From NCBI GenBank assembly GCA_012064415.1, contig SSNU01000294.1:186001-250000 (forward strand): 64,000 nucleotides of DNA, given 5' to 3'. The DNA comes from Gyrodactylus bullatarudis. Taxonomy: Eukaryota > Platyhelminthes > Monogenea > Gyrodactylidea > Gyrodactylidae. A program made the translations under genes and the position numbers. Below the pieces are notes generated by a model. The model was not told where the DNA came from, searched no databases, and worked only from the letters and a program-made list of their open reading frames with translations. Shown here one piece after another: positions 12,701 through 23,100 of this stretch; the stretch's first letter is position 1; the number at the start of each line of letters is the position of its first letter.

Positions 12701-15700
12701 GTGGAAAATTTGCGAATTTTACGATTTTTGATATCATAATCAACTGTGCTTTTTAAAAAAAATATCAAAAAATTAATTCTCTACACCTTTTAGTTTCCTA
12801 GATAATTTTGCGATTTTTTTGCGATTTTAATCTCAAGTTTCCATTTTTTCCCCTTTTTCCAATCTTTTTGTGTCCTCTTTTGTCTCGGTTTGAATAAAAA
12901 ATGGGTTGAAGCTATTAAAAACTATTGAATAAAAAATGAAGAATTATAAAACTTCATTAAGGAAAGGAATTGAAATCGTGCAGAATCTCGATATAAAGAG
13001 GATCCTTTAAAAAGGATACTTGAAAAGCCAGCGAAACCGAAAAAAATTCAAAAAATGTAAAAATGGAAGATGAAAATATTAGTACTATGGAGTACAATCT
13101 TTTGTTGAGTTGGAAGCCGAATTCAGCTTATGTTGAAAGATATTTTTCAAAACTAATGTATTTTCATGATAAGAATTAAACATTCAAAAAAGAAACTTGT
13201 ATTTCGTATGCTAACGCACTGGACTAAAATTTCCCCCCATTTTTCTATTTTCAAAAATGAAATTGCGATTTATTTGCCATTTTTAAGATATTTTTGCGAT
13301 ATTTTTCAATATTTTATTCCATTTATTTTCCACCCTAGTTATATTACATGGTTTGGTAGCTCAATAAATTTCCTTTCAATTGAGGGGTACATTTAAAGTT
13401 AATTTCAAATTTCCAATTGGGCCTCGAGAAAGTGTTTTGTTCCACTGGTGAAGGTTTAATACAAGGATTTTTCACAAATTAACGAATTTTATAACTCAAA
13501 CTAACCTGTTTCATTATGGTTGCTTTGTTATCAACTTTTGGTATGAAAGCATCTATTTCGCCCTTTGTAGCGGCAATATCCCTCATTTTCTTGGCACTTC
13601 GCAGTGTATCCATTCGAGCATGAACAAACACGAGGACTTGTTCCTTACGCTTAACTTGAGTTGCTACACATTCATAACAACTCTCATTGAGGGCCTTTTC
13701 CGTGAGATTACGATTATCAGTAATACCAATGAAATTCATGCCCAATGGTACTGGTCTAAAGGCAGAATCAAAATAGAATAGACCTCTATTCAAGTCAACA
13801 GATAGGAATCTGGCAACATCAACGTAGTTTGGTAGGGTGGCACTCAATCCGACTAATCTTATGATTGATTGAGTTGTCTCGACCATACGCAGCATTCTAG
13901 CGACAATTGCTTCAATCACAGCACCTCTATCGTCGTTCAATAAGTGGATTTCATCGATTATTACCAGTTTAACCGATGAGACTAGGGAATAGTCACCAGT
14001 TACTTTCCTGGTCATGACATCCCATTTTTCCGGAGTTGTCACCAACATCTGAAAAGAGAAAAAGGTTCCATTATCAGTTGGGCAGAAATTTTACTATTTT
14101 GGCCTTCCACCTTTGAGCTTTCTGATTTCGCTAACACATAACAGATATTATTTCAGATAAAATTCTTTATTCTCATTGGTAGATTTATCTTTGCTATTTT
14201 TTCGAAAAATATACCACCTGATTTTCTGCCCTAATCATTTTCAGTAATCAAGATTATAATCAATATAATTATATTTCAATCAATTGGGGACCTCCCTTTA
14301 TATGGGAGGGGGGTTTTAGAGACATTGCTCTCGGCCTTTTGATTACTTTAAGAAACTGTCAATCAATAACTGCCCACTATGTCCGTTGCGTTTTCGTTTG
14401 GTTGTTGAGCAGTTTTTCTTTTCTGAATAGACCCGGTGAAATATAACGTTTATCACTCATATATACGCTTGTTGTTCTCTCTAAACCTTCCAAATGAGTT
14501 TAGAATTTAACTCATATATTCCTAATGAGGTTCAGTAGTCATAGTTATTGTCAGACACATTTCTAATTCTTATAGTAGTATTATTAGAAGAAGGGAGAGA
14601 TTTCTTACATGTGTTTCAGCAATTTCCTTCTTTGACAAGTGCATATCACCAGTACACTCTCGTACCTTGATGCCAAATGTGGCTAGGCGCTTAGCAAATG
14701 TGGCAGTCATTTCAGCAGCCAACGCTTTCATTGGGGCAATATAGATAAACTTGCTGTCATGCATTTTGATAACACCGTTCTCGTCAATATTATCCTTTAT
14801 TAATTGCAGAATTGTCAAAAGTGCTACATTTGTCTTGCCGGCACCTGTCGGAGCAGAGACGAGCATGTTGTTTTTAGTGTTATAGGCACAATCGTAGATA
14901 ATTGACTGAATTAAATTCAACGACTTGATCCCCTTAAAAACCATTTGGCAAATATTATCAAGGTTTTCAATGAGAATCCTTGGGAATAACTCTTGGACAG
15001 ATTCATTGTTAGCCGGGGGCAAGGTCACCTTTTCCCATAATTCAAATCTTTGCGTGATTGTATTCTGAGGCAGATACATCTAATGAAACAGTAGTAATAA
15101 TTAGAGCCTCAAAAAGTATTAAAATGCTTATATTAACCAGCTATTCCCTCTGTTATGAAAACCATTTTAAACTAATAATTTTTCTGCTATGTCATCAGTG
15201 TTCAAAGTTATAAGGTCTTAAAATGTATGATTTTGAAGATAAAGTATTAAAATAATACTTTATAAAAGCATTTTATTTCATCCATATCAATCAACTCAAT
15301 CCTCATTTTTGAGGTAGAGAGATGATTTTCATTGTCTAACAATTTGCTAGGCTCAAAAATAGCCTTGGAGATAGTAATTTGGATATTATCTCGATGTTTT
15401 AGATCGATTTCAACATTAATTTGTTTTTAAAATTTTTATTCTGTTTACTTATAAGTAGTTCATGTAAGATATTTGTTGTAAATTAGCGATAAGGTATTAA
15501 AATAATACCTTAAAATCATAAAAAATACTTTTCAAATTTTTTAGATCTTAAAAAATTATTTTTAGGTAAAATTTTTTGAGGCTCTAGTAATAATGATAAA
15601 AGATGCATAAAACCATATCATATCAAGGACATACACGAGTACCAGCTATTGTAGAGACATTATTTTTTGTCTTTTTCACAGAATCAAATACAAAAGGGTA

Positions 15701-16944
15701 AACAGGTTCCTCGTAGACATGCTGAGGTTTGAATCTTGCTGAAATTTCATTTGTTCGATTGATTGGACGTCCATTTTCATCAATAAAGTTTCCCGGATTC
15801 TTGACGAATTCTTCCAAGAATTCCTTATTTTTATCACGAACGACTGGAGCTTCCTTTTTGACCTTTGGTCCAGGTACATAGTGCTGAATTAAAGTTTGAT
15901 TAATTATTGAAAACTTACAAAACTATCAAATAGTACAGTGGGCTTTTGAGTTTGTTTAGGAGCTGAAAGAATCAAAGAATTAGACCTTACCTTGGTATTC
16001 ATTCTCGAATAGGGATAACCATTTCTCCTTGTTGTTAATTAGATCAAAGGTTATATCGATATTTTCAAATCCGAGGAAATTTATCAGCTGCAAAAAGAAG
16101 TAGTTTTGGAAATTAAGGAAAGCTTTCTTCGAAATATTTGAGCATTTTAGAAAGCATCAAGGATAAACATACTTCTTCCTGTACGTTTTCGTCCTTTCTC
16201 AAGATAAAACTGATTATTTTCTGAGAGAAATCTCGGTTATTCATTCCGTACATGTCAATACACGGTTGTAACTTTAGAAGTAACTCCTCAACAGCAGGTG
16301 ACTTGTAAGGTTTTTTCCCAATCTGATCATCATAGCTAATGTTTTCGGCCACTCTAGTTTTAAACAAATATCTAAAATCGATTAAAAAATAAACTTGATT
16401 ACTCAATTGAGTGAGAAACTTTTGGTTGGGTAGGCATATTCTCAAAAAATGATTCGTAAAGTTTATCAGAGAGTTGGTTGTATTTTTCGAGAGAAACTGG
16501 AATAAATTTGAACACCGTTTCCTTCATGAATAAGTCTTTTGCCAGCTTTTTGATTTCACTCTTCTTTTTTCTATCATTTATTATGCTGAAATTCTTGAAA
16601 AAAGAAAATGCTTCACGAGCGATTAAGTTGATATTTTTCTGAATTGGAGAGGATAACTGGGAAGATTTGACACTAATTTGTTGACGTAAATTTCTAAATT
16701 CATCCTCGAGAATAATATTATCAATTTCATCATCTATTTTATCGACAAGAAATTGTGTTATCAAGTATAACGTCATATTCTTAATTGTTGGAATTGAATC
16801 GAATACTGTAAGCTCATTTTTTATTCTATCAGCAGCTTGACGATATTTAGCTTGTAAACTACTATCAATACCACTCTCAATACTAGCCAAAAAGGAATAA
16901 GTTTCATCATTATCTTTAAATTCACCACTATCCAATGTAATCAT
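6784..16944 (-). CDS. ASCC3: activating signal cointegrator 1 complex subunit 3 (ASCC3), Ski2-like dual-cassette helicase
   Basis: ATP-dependent 3'-5' helicase of the ASC-1 complex, known for collided-ribosome splitting and alkylation-damage repair. Eighteen exons: 16944-16403, 16371-16173, 16087-15991, 15962-15919, 15883-15635, 15079-14609, 14048-13506, 12342-11926, 11469-10759, 10573-10124, 10061-9893, 9856-9636, 9605-9074, 8997-8852, 8770-8003, 7966-7590, 7515-7200 and 7143-6784. Phases close to 2,203 residues (human 2,202). Cassette 1 has Walker A APTGAGKT (about 453), DEIH (about 566) and [12 protein letters not shown]. Cassette 2 has APTGSGKT (about 1346), DEIH (about 1450) and [12 protein letters not shown]. 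Each is followed by a winged-helix/Sec63 module. Cassette 2 is very conserved ([24 protein letters not shown]). The N-terminal 370 residues are divergent. Six introns are 28-36 bp; three of 555, 560 and 1,163 bp exist, the last two holding transposon copies. The start ATG lies 95 bp from divergent LLPH. Confidence 0.96.
11522..11900 (+). repeat. interspersed element, family 1 copy A (inverted ends, tRNA-like core), in ASCC3 intron 8
   Basis: The left part (CTACTAGC..GTGGTCACTGGTAATTGC) matches 31,790-31,830. The segment after about 11,690 matches the minus strand of 31,850-31,960. The two ends are imperfect inverted repeats of each other (ATCCATGTGAAATCTAACT at 11,586-11,604 against AGTTAGATTTCATATGGAC at 11,832-11,850). 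The core (11,690-11,735) carries a decayed B-box-like tract. Probably a non-autonomous element. Confidence 0.6.
12385..13460 (+). repeat. family 5 repeat in ASCC3 intron 7, interrupted by a hAT element
   Basis: Flanks 12,385-12,696 and 13,338-13,460 together resemble 31,110-31,580: CATGTCCCAAATTAT, GGCATTTTTTGGCTCTAAAA, GAGATATCGA and CAGGCGAT, then AAATTTCCTTT..GAGGGGTA and GTGTTCCACTGGTG in the same order. A more diverged copy lies at 43,075-43,260. No terminal repeats were recognised. Confidence 0.6.
12697..13337 (+). mobile_element. non-autonomous hAT element with 8-bp target-site duplication
   Basis: The 641-bp insert starts TAGGGTGGAAAAT and ends with its inverted complement ATTTTCCACCCTA. 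It is flanked by GTTATATT at 12,689-12,696 and 13,338-13,345. A 13-bp terminal repeat beginning TAGGG plus an 8-bp duplication is the hAT signature. The related family 5 copy at 31.4 kb lacks the insert. Inside, at about 13,120-13,160, a short frame reads [13 protein letters not shown], like the hAT C-terminal dimerisation motif (PTTAEVERSFS in the copy at 28.7 kb), so it is a deletion derivative of a hAT transposon. Confidence 0.85.
14330..14530 (+). repeat. family 4 inverted-repeat element, partial copy in ASCC3 intron 6
   Basis: Matches the right half of the complete element at 61,448-61,885: AACTGCCCACT, GGTTGTTGAGCAGTTTTTC, TTGTTGTTCTCT, then CCTTCC..ATGAGTTTAGAAT. The left end is not recognisable. 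Confidence 0.6.
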
Positions 16945-17039
16945 TTTTGCCTAATTTTTGAGATTACGGATATCTTAAACAATTCCTATATTTAAATAAG
17001 TATTTACGCTCGTTTAAGAGCGTCTTTTATTTTGAAAAA
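16945..17039. promoter_or_regulatory. shared head-to-head interval, ASCC3 / LLPH
   Basis: 95 bp between divergent ATG codons. No TATA box is apparent, and the LLPH side is a short AT-rich leader. A bidirectional promoter is inferred from spacing only. Confidence 0.5.
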
Positions 17040-17369
17040 ATGGCAAAGAGCACTAAAAGTAAGCGGGTAAAACACAATCATGCTGTTCTGAGAGCAAAAC
17101 ATCTGCCAAAACATGAAGCAAGACTTAAAACTGCTCTGAAACTGGATAGATCCAAACTGAAAGTTCCATTCCTAGACAACAGAGTGTTAAAATCATTAGA
17201 AAACGAGGATATCTTCAAGGAGACATGCGAACTAAAACCTCTTGAATATGATAAGGATGATGTTAAGATACAAAACGAACATGGAAATTATCCCAAATGG
17301 TATAAAATGAAAGATATTAGAGCCTTGAAGAAGAAAAAGAAGAATCTTAAAAGGAAATCTAATAAATAA
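17040..17369 (+). CDS. LLPH: LLP homolog (LLPH/LAPS18-like), nucleolar ribosome-biogenesis protein
   Basis: Single-exon, 109-residue, strongly basic protein. The N terminus MAKSTKSKR..KHLPKHEARLKTALKLD parallels human LLPH (MAKSLRSKWKRK, then a basic stretch and RLKSILKLD). The C terminus has the family signature EHGNYPKWYK (human EHGQYPIWMN) followed by a poly-lysine/arginine tail, a likely nucleolar targeting signal. LLPH acts in large ribosomal subunit production and nuclear chromatin-associated functions. It is somewhat shorter than the human protein (about 129 residues). Divergent from ASCC3. Confidence 0.85.
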   Translation: MAKSTKSKRVKHNHAVLRAKHLPKHEARLKTALKLDRSKLKVPFLDNRVLKSLENEDIFKETCELKPLEYDKDDVKIQNEHGNYPKWYKMKDIRALKKKKKNLKRKSNK

Positions 17370-18122
17370 TCTTTTTACCCGAACTAGATCATTCATCTTC
17401 CTGACTGAAAGACTTGTCTGTATTCGAGTGTAGTAGACTTGATAATATCTTGCAGAAGAGTTAGTATCGGTTAATTTATAGCTTAAATCGAGCTAGCTTA
17501 TATGTAATATGAGTCGTCACCATAGAGAGCCAATAGTTTTGTATAATAAAAAGAAATATTTTCCAATATCAATGATATTATTAAGGTACATAAACAATGT
17601 AATTTTCACAGTTATTTTAATTATTTCCTGAAACATTGGTACAATTTTACAATTCGCTATATCCAAAAAACAAATATTTATTATTATTACAGTTATTATT
17701 ATGAGTCAAGAAAGAAAAAGCATTTCGCCAAACATCTTGGTAAAGTTAAAGAAATCAGGTTGGATTCAATCAAAATTGAAAAAAGTAAGAATCTGAGTAT
17801 TAGGTCATTATACTTGGATGCATTGCATAATATCTTAGCTAAGATGTCTGTCAATATAGGGGTACATATTGTGTGTGGCTCTTTCTTTTTTATAAAAGCT
17901 TTGGTTTAATAATGATTAAAATACAATAATGATGCAATAAAAAAAAACTAATAAGTTACGTATAATTATATGGTAATGATAGTTTCGGGGATTAGTCTTT
18001 GTGTCTAACAATAAGAGGCGTCAGTCTTTAACGAATAAATTCATCCATTTTCTTACTTAAACATTAACTGGATCACATGAGGAGTAATAGATGAATTTTC
18101 TCTTTTAGCGGACTGTAAGAGA
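17370..18122. other. LLPH-SLBP convergent interval
   Basis: 753 bp, AT-rich, holding the 3' UTRs of LLPH (+) and SLBP (-). AATAAA at 17,545-17,550 is a plausible LLPH poly(A) signal. No ORF or repeat family was recognised. Confidence 0.5.
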
Positions 18123-19181
18123 TTATTTGACAAGTACCCTCTCCTTGTTATGCTGGGCGAGTATTCCGAGAGCTTCCCTCTTTGGTTTTTTCAATGGTGA
18201 CTCCACACCTTGGTTAATTTTTTTGGCCATCTTAAAAGTATCAATGTCACTGGTCAGTCCGCTATGCAAGACTTCGGCAGAAACCTTGTACAAGTTCTCC
18301 TTATTGTTCATTTGTGTCCGTTTCTGTGGAGGAGGGGCATTCTCATTGTTTCCCTGTAGAGTTTCCTCTTCATCATAGTCGGGGACAACTTCCCTTGGTA
18401 CAAGGAGATCATCCTTTTTAAGACAAAACTCTTCGTACTTAAAGTCACTAGCACACTCGGGCAGCTCATCCTCAATGCTGAAGGAGAATTCAGTTGACTG
18501 ACTTGCATTGGAGACACTGGAGCATTCCGATCGGTACATGATGCTAAAATCAGGATCTGTGTAGTTGTGAAGATGCTTGCGCCATTTCTTCACCTGACCA
18601 TCCCAAGCTCTTCGTGACATTTTACGGAACTTGTTGGGAGTTTTCGGATGAAAAGTTTCTCGTTCCGGCTTGGGAACTTCAAAAACATAACGAGCATACT
18701 GTTCAGTTATTTTACCAAGATCTACATCTTTTTGTCGACGTCTCAGCTCGCAAATTTTCTTCTCCAATTCGAATTGCTCTTTGTCCACCTCTAGCAGTGA
18801 TTTGCGAAGACGTTTTTGTTGATAATTCTTTAAGTCTTTTTTGGCAGCTTCCTCTAAATCAAAGTCAACATTCCAGTCTTTTGACTTGTAAAGGGCATAG
18901 CGCTCTTTAGCTTGGCGAATTTCAATGTTTGGATCGTAATTTGGATGAAACTTTCTAACAGTGCCCTCTGGGAGTTCCACAAGACTAGACGTATCATGCC
19001 TCTGGCGCTTGAGATTTTTGCGAACAGGAGTTGAATTTCTATTCCTTCTTTGAAGAGGATTTGAGACATCTTTAGGATTCTTGCTGGAATTTTTTTGTTT
19101 AAAAGCTAAGACTGAATTGTTATTTTTAACTGGAAGAGATTTGCGGCTCCTTGTCCGAACTCCAATGTTCTCAACCTCCAT
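18123..19181 (-). CDS. SLBP: histone RNA stem-loop-binding protein
   Basis: 352 residues in one exon. SLBP binds the 3' stem-loop of replication-dependent histone mRNAs and directs their processing, export and translation. The RNA-binding domain is at about 145-210: RRRQKDVDLGK, YARY (162-165, usually YDRY), then HPKTPNKFRKMSRRAWDGQV, including the TPNK turn (181-184) whose threonine is phosphorylated in other SLBPs, and WRKHLHNYTDPD. The flanks are disordered: a basic N terminus (VRTRSRKSLPVK) and an acidic/serine-rich stretch (220-280) followed by KKPKREALG. SPLKK (328-332) is a possible CDK-type site. The start is the only upstream in-frame ATG near a strong frame. Its lack of introns contrasts with its neighbours and could reflect intron loss or retroposition, but the gene is intact. 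Confidence 0.93.
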   Translation of the reverse strand: MEVENIGVRTRSRKSLPVKNNNSVLAFKQKNSSKNPKDVSNPLQRRNRNSTPVRKNLKRQRHDTSSLVELPEGTVRKFHPNYDPNIEIRQAKERYALYKSKDWNVDFDLEEAAKKDLKNYQQKRLRKSLLEVDKEQFELEKKICELRRRQKDVDLGKITEQYARYVFEVPKPERETFHPKTPNKFRKMSRRAWDGQVKKWRKHLHNYTDPDFSIMYRSECSSVSNASQSTEFSFSIEDELPECASDFKYEEFCLKKDDLLVPREVVPDYDEEETLQGNNENAPPPQKRTQMNNKENLYKVSAEVLHSGLTSDIDTFKMAKKINQGVESPLKKPKREALGILAQHNKERVLVK

Positions 19182-20182
19182 TGTAATTTCTTTATTGAGA
19201 ATTTTTATTTTTTAAAGTGCGCACAAAAAATTAATTGTCTATATTTTAATTTTTAAATAATAGTTTTTAATATTATCAATTCAATTCTTTTAAAATGTAA
19301 TCTAATCCAATTCGTGTGAAATTTGAATTTTTTTTTTGAACATTTTTTCTTGGTTATTAATTATAATTATTCTTTCCTCTTACATTACTGAGTCTGTAAT
19401 ATAGACTATAGTAGATTTTTTCTTGTAATTTATTCTTTAACTAAATTTTATGTATTACTTGATACTAATTACTCAATAGTAGTGCTGTCATGAGAGAAAA
19501 ATATTTTAAAGTATATAATTTTTTATTCATAACATCTGGTAACAATGATAATCATGATAATTATATGAATGATAAATGCACAAGAATTCTTTTTATACAT
19601 TAGAAATATTTGTGGAGAAATTAAAAAATAGATGCAACCCTAGCATTAATTAATATTGTACCATTTAATAATTACCAATTGAATTTTCTGAAGAGCCTAT
19701 GAAGGTAAAGAAAATAGATGGAATTGCCATAAAAGAAGGAATTGAAAGATTTCTAAATGCATCCTCATCTTGCTCACAGCTCAGGGGACATTGATTTCCT
19801 TTTGAAAGACTAATTTAAACAAGTCTTGCAATTGTTTGTGATAATAACAACGATAATAATACAGGTATGTAGGTAGTAATAATTAAGGTGTATTTATGTG
19901 CGTGTGTGCATTCTTTTCTAAGGAAGGATGATAAAAAACCAAATATCTTTTAAAATTTTTTCTTTCAAATCTTTTTTCTTTTACCGAAGAGATCATTTTT
20001 CATGGACCAGCCAGAAAATGATTAACTTTACAATTTTTGGGATATTTTTTTTATGTTGTATTTTTCTTGCCTTGTTGGTTAGCTCATGTTCTTTTGTACC
20101 TTTTTCTATACTTGTAACTTGCATTAATTTTTAATTGGGGCTTATCATTGTTGTTGCTGTTTGTTTGATAGTGAGAGATAAG
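19182..20182. other. SLBP-RhoGAP interval
   Basis: About 1 kb, very AT-rich, containing the SLBP upstream region and the RhoGAP 3' UTR (minus strand). No gene, tRNA or recognised repeat family. Confidence 0.4.
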
Positions 20183-23100
20183 TCAAGGTTCTTTGCTAAT
20201 TGGGGGAGGTATCCGATTAGAATGCCTATTATTATTATTGCTAGGATTATGAGGAGTTTTGGGACTATTTTCCGATGGGTTTATTAACTGATGACGAGAA
20301 TTGTCTATGGTTCCACTAGTTGGGAGAGACTTGTGCTTGTATCCATGACGATGATGGGTCTTTCTTGGATTACCTCGTTGATCTAAATAGTCGAGATTTT
20401 CATTAGCCTTGACTTCGCCAGACTTAAAGTACATGGCATGCTTCTTTTGTTGATACCTGTGGTGAGATCCTGCATTAAGTGAAGGATCTGGTCCAGACTG
20501 CTTCAATTGATCAGATTCGAAACTCTGAACTGGAAAAAAATAAGACGAATTAATCAATGTTATCTTGGAGAGCAATTTTGTTGATTTCAAGTGATTTGAA
20601 CTGACTAAATACTGATATTCAGAAGAATTTAGAAGTACATTTTAAATTCAAATTATCGTCAGCCAAGGGATATTATTAAAAATTCATTGAAAAGTATCCT
20701 TTCATGCTCGTAAAACTTACCAATTCTATCAGGCATTATAATTTCAGGCTTGGTCGAATCAACAGAAGAATTATCTGCTGATCTGGAGTCAGGCCAAATA
20801 TCCAAGATGTATTTTAGGATGGCAGTCATTCTAGCTGGCTCAAGGATAACTGGATCAAGGTCGCCAGCTACGTCTGGAGAAGGATAGAGAAGGACTGGGG
20901 CAAGACATGCTGCCAAATGATGGGATGTCATCTTGTTGATTTTGCAATTTCTGATAACCTTTTTCAGATGATCCAAGAGATAGAGTAATATTTCCTAGGA
21001 TAATTATTAAAAGATTATTAAACTTTTACTATTGATATACAATTTTATCATGAAACAATGGACCCATAATAATACTTTTGAGGGATAGTTATCTAATTCT
21101 AAAAATTGAAGATTTGTTAATTTGACGTCAAACAATGCAGAATCGATGAAAGCTTCATTTATGGATCTAAGGACCTGAATTTTTCCACAAATCTCGACAT
21201 ATCAAGAGGAAGAAAAATATTTTTAATCTCGAGTTATTGTAATATTCAAATTGATCGAAATGAATCTTACACACTGTAATTAGATACATTATTTGTAAAA
21301 ACTTGTACTAAATGATAAGTTTATTATAAACACTTGCGTTGAATGTAAATTCCATGAATAAGCAGAATAAACCTTCGATAGCTATTGATGATCTATCTTC
21401 TACTTTTTGTAATAATTCCTACTCTATGAAAATGAGAGATTTTCATGGCTAAACTGAGCTGTGTTCTATTTCCAATATTTCGGTAATGTTTAAATCTAAT
21501 TTTTTGGAATATATTCAGCAAAATTACAATCAGTTAGAAAATAATGTTGTGATTTAGTTTGTAAATTTCGCAAAAGATTGAAAAACTATACCTGATTAGG
21601 TGTAGGCAGGCAGTCTAGGATGTTCAACATTAACTTGGCACCATTTTGACTATTGGCTGGCATTGATATTTGCATAGCATCATGAATCATTGGATAGAGG
21701 GCATTCGTGAATAAAGGTTCGGGAAGTTCCCTTAAAAAGTCCTTGAGTATAGCTATAATAATGGAAAGAATTAATTAAATATTAAAAGTAGTAATTGAAA
21801 AAAAGTTGTCAGATTCTATAAACTTTTAAGACGTGATCTCTCGATAGTTCAGTAGTGATTAGTTGAGACCGGTTTCTTTAGATTAAGCACAAAAGCATTG
21901 GATGGAACTGCTTACTGTGATGCTTCCTCGGTTGAGAAAGAGGTTAGCCTAATACTGATCAAAGGAGTACAATAAATTTAATAATTTATGTATTTGGTGA
22001 ATAAAAGTGGGAGATATATAAATCAGTTTATCAAGAGAGTAAAAGATATCATCTTCAAAGTTCCGAGTTTCCTTGTATAATCTGGGTATATATCATGATG
22101 AAATTTATGGTTGAGTTGTTCGTGTTTTCAATACACTTGCCTATTTTTGTATTGTATAGGAATTTCATTCTCTCTCTACACAGAGAGAAAGTGTGTTTAA
22201 CAATTAAACAATCTATCTCTTACAAAATATCTCTTATTGCTCGAAAGTAATACATACTCAGTAGTAATATTAGACTGAGAAGAAGAATGTCGCAAAAAGA
22301 AACAAAATTTGAATGATAAAATACTCAAGTGTATGTATTACATACTATGTAACAAGTGAGCATATCTTGTGTGTGTCTGTTTGTGTTTTTCAAGGCAGAC
22401 TATTCATCTGAAAAAAAACAAAAAAAGACTCTCCCCTCATCCTTGCTTATCTCTTACACAGAATGATTTTGAATAGGAATAAAGAGAATCACAAAAAGGT
22501 TTACTAGGCGGCATTGTCAAGGCCGGAAATAAAATGTACTTCTTGGGAAGATTTATTCATCCCTTTTGGGCTGAAATGGGCTATATGAGAATATTGACTT
22601 ATTACTCATTGATCAAGATTTAGGCCTGATTCAGTTATAGTAAAAGCTTTCAAGAATTTCAAAACGCTGAAAATACTTGAGATGAAGAGAGAGGTTTCTC
22701 GGTGAGCATCAAGGTATTAAGAAATGCAAAGCTACTCACCAGTAATGGCATGGATATCTGGAACCTTTTCTGGTGACAAATCGATCAAGGAAACAACATT
22801 GGCTATTGAATTGTAATCCTCATTGATTAGTCCACTTTGTATAGAAGCTGTTGCATTTTCGAATAATTCTCGTAAATGTAACTTCATGAGGATACTCCCA
22901 GAGAGTCGGTAAATACCAACCACTTCAACTCCTCGACGATCGACTTCGATTATACATTTGCGTATGATTAATGGTACATAACGATGCAGACTCAAGCTTG
23001 GTTGATTAACTTGCAATGGTCTCATTACCCTGAAAGAAGAAATAGACAGAATTTATTTATATATACATAGCTGACACATTCATTTCCTCAATTTGGCTTG

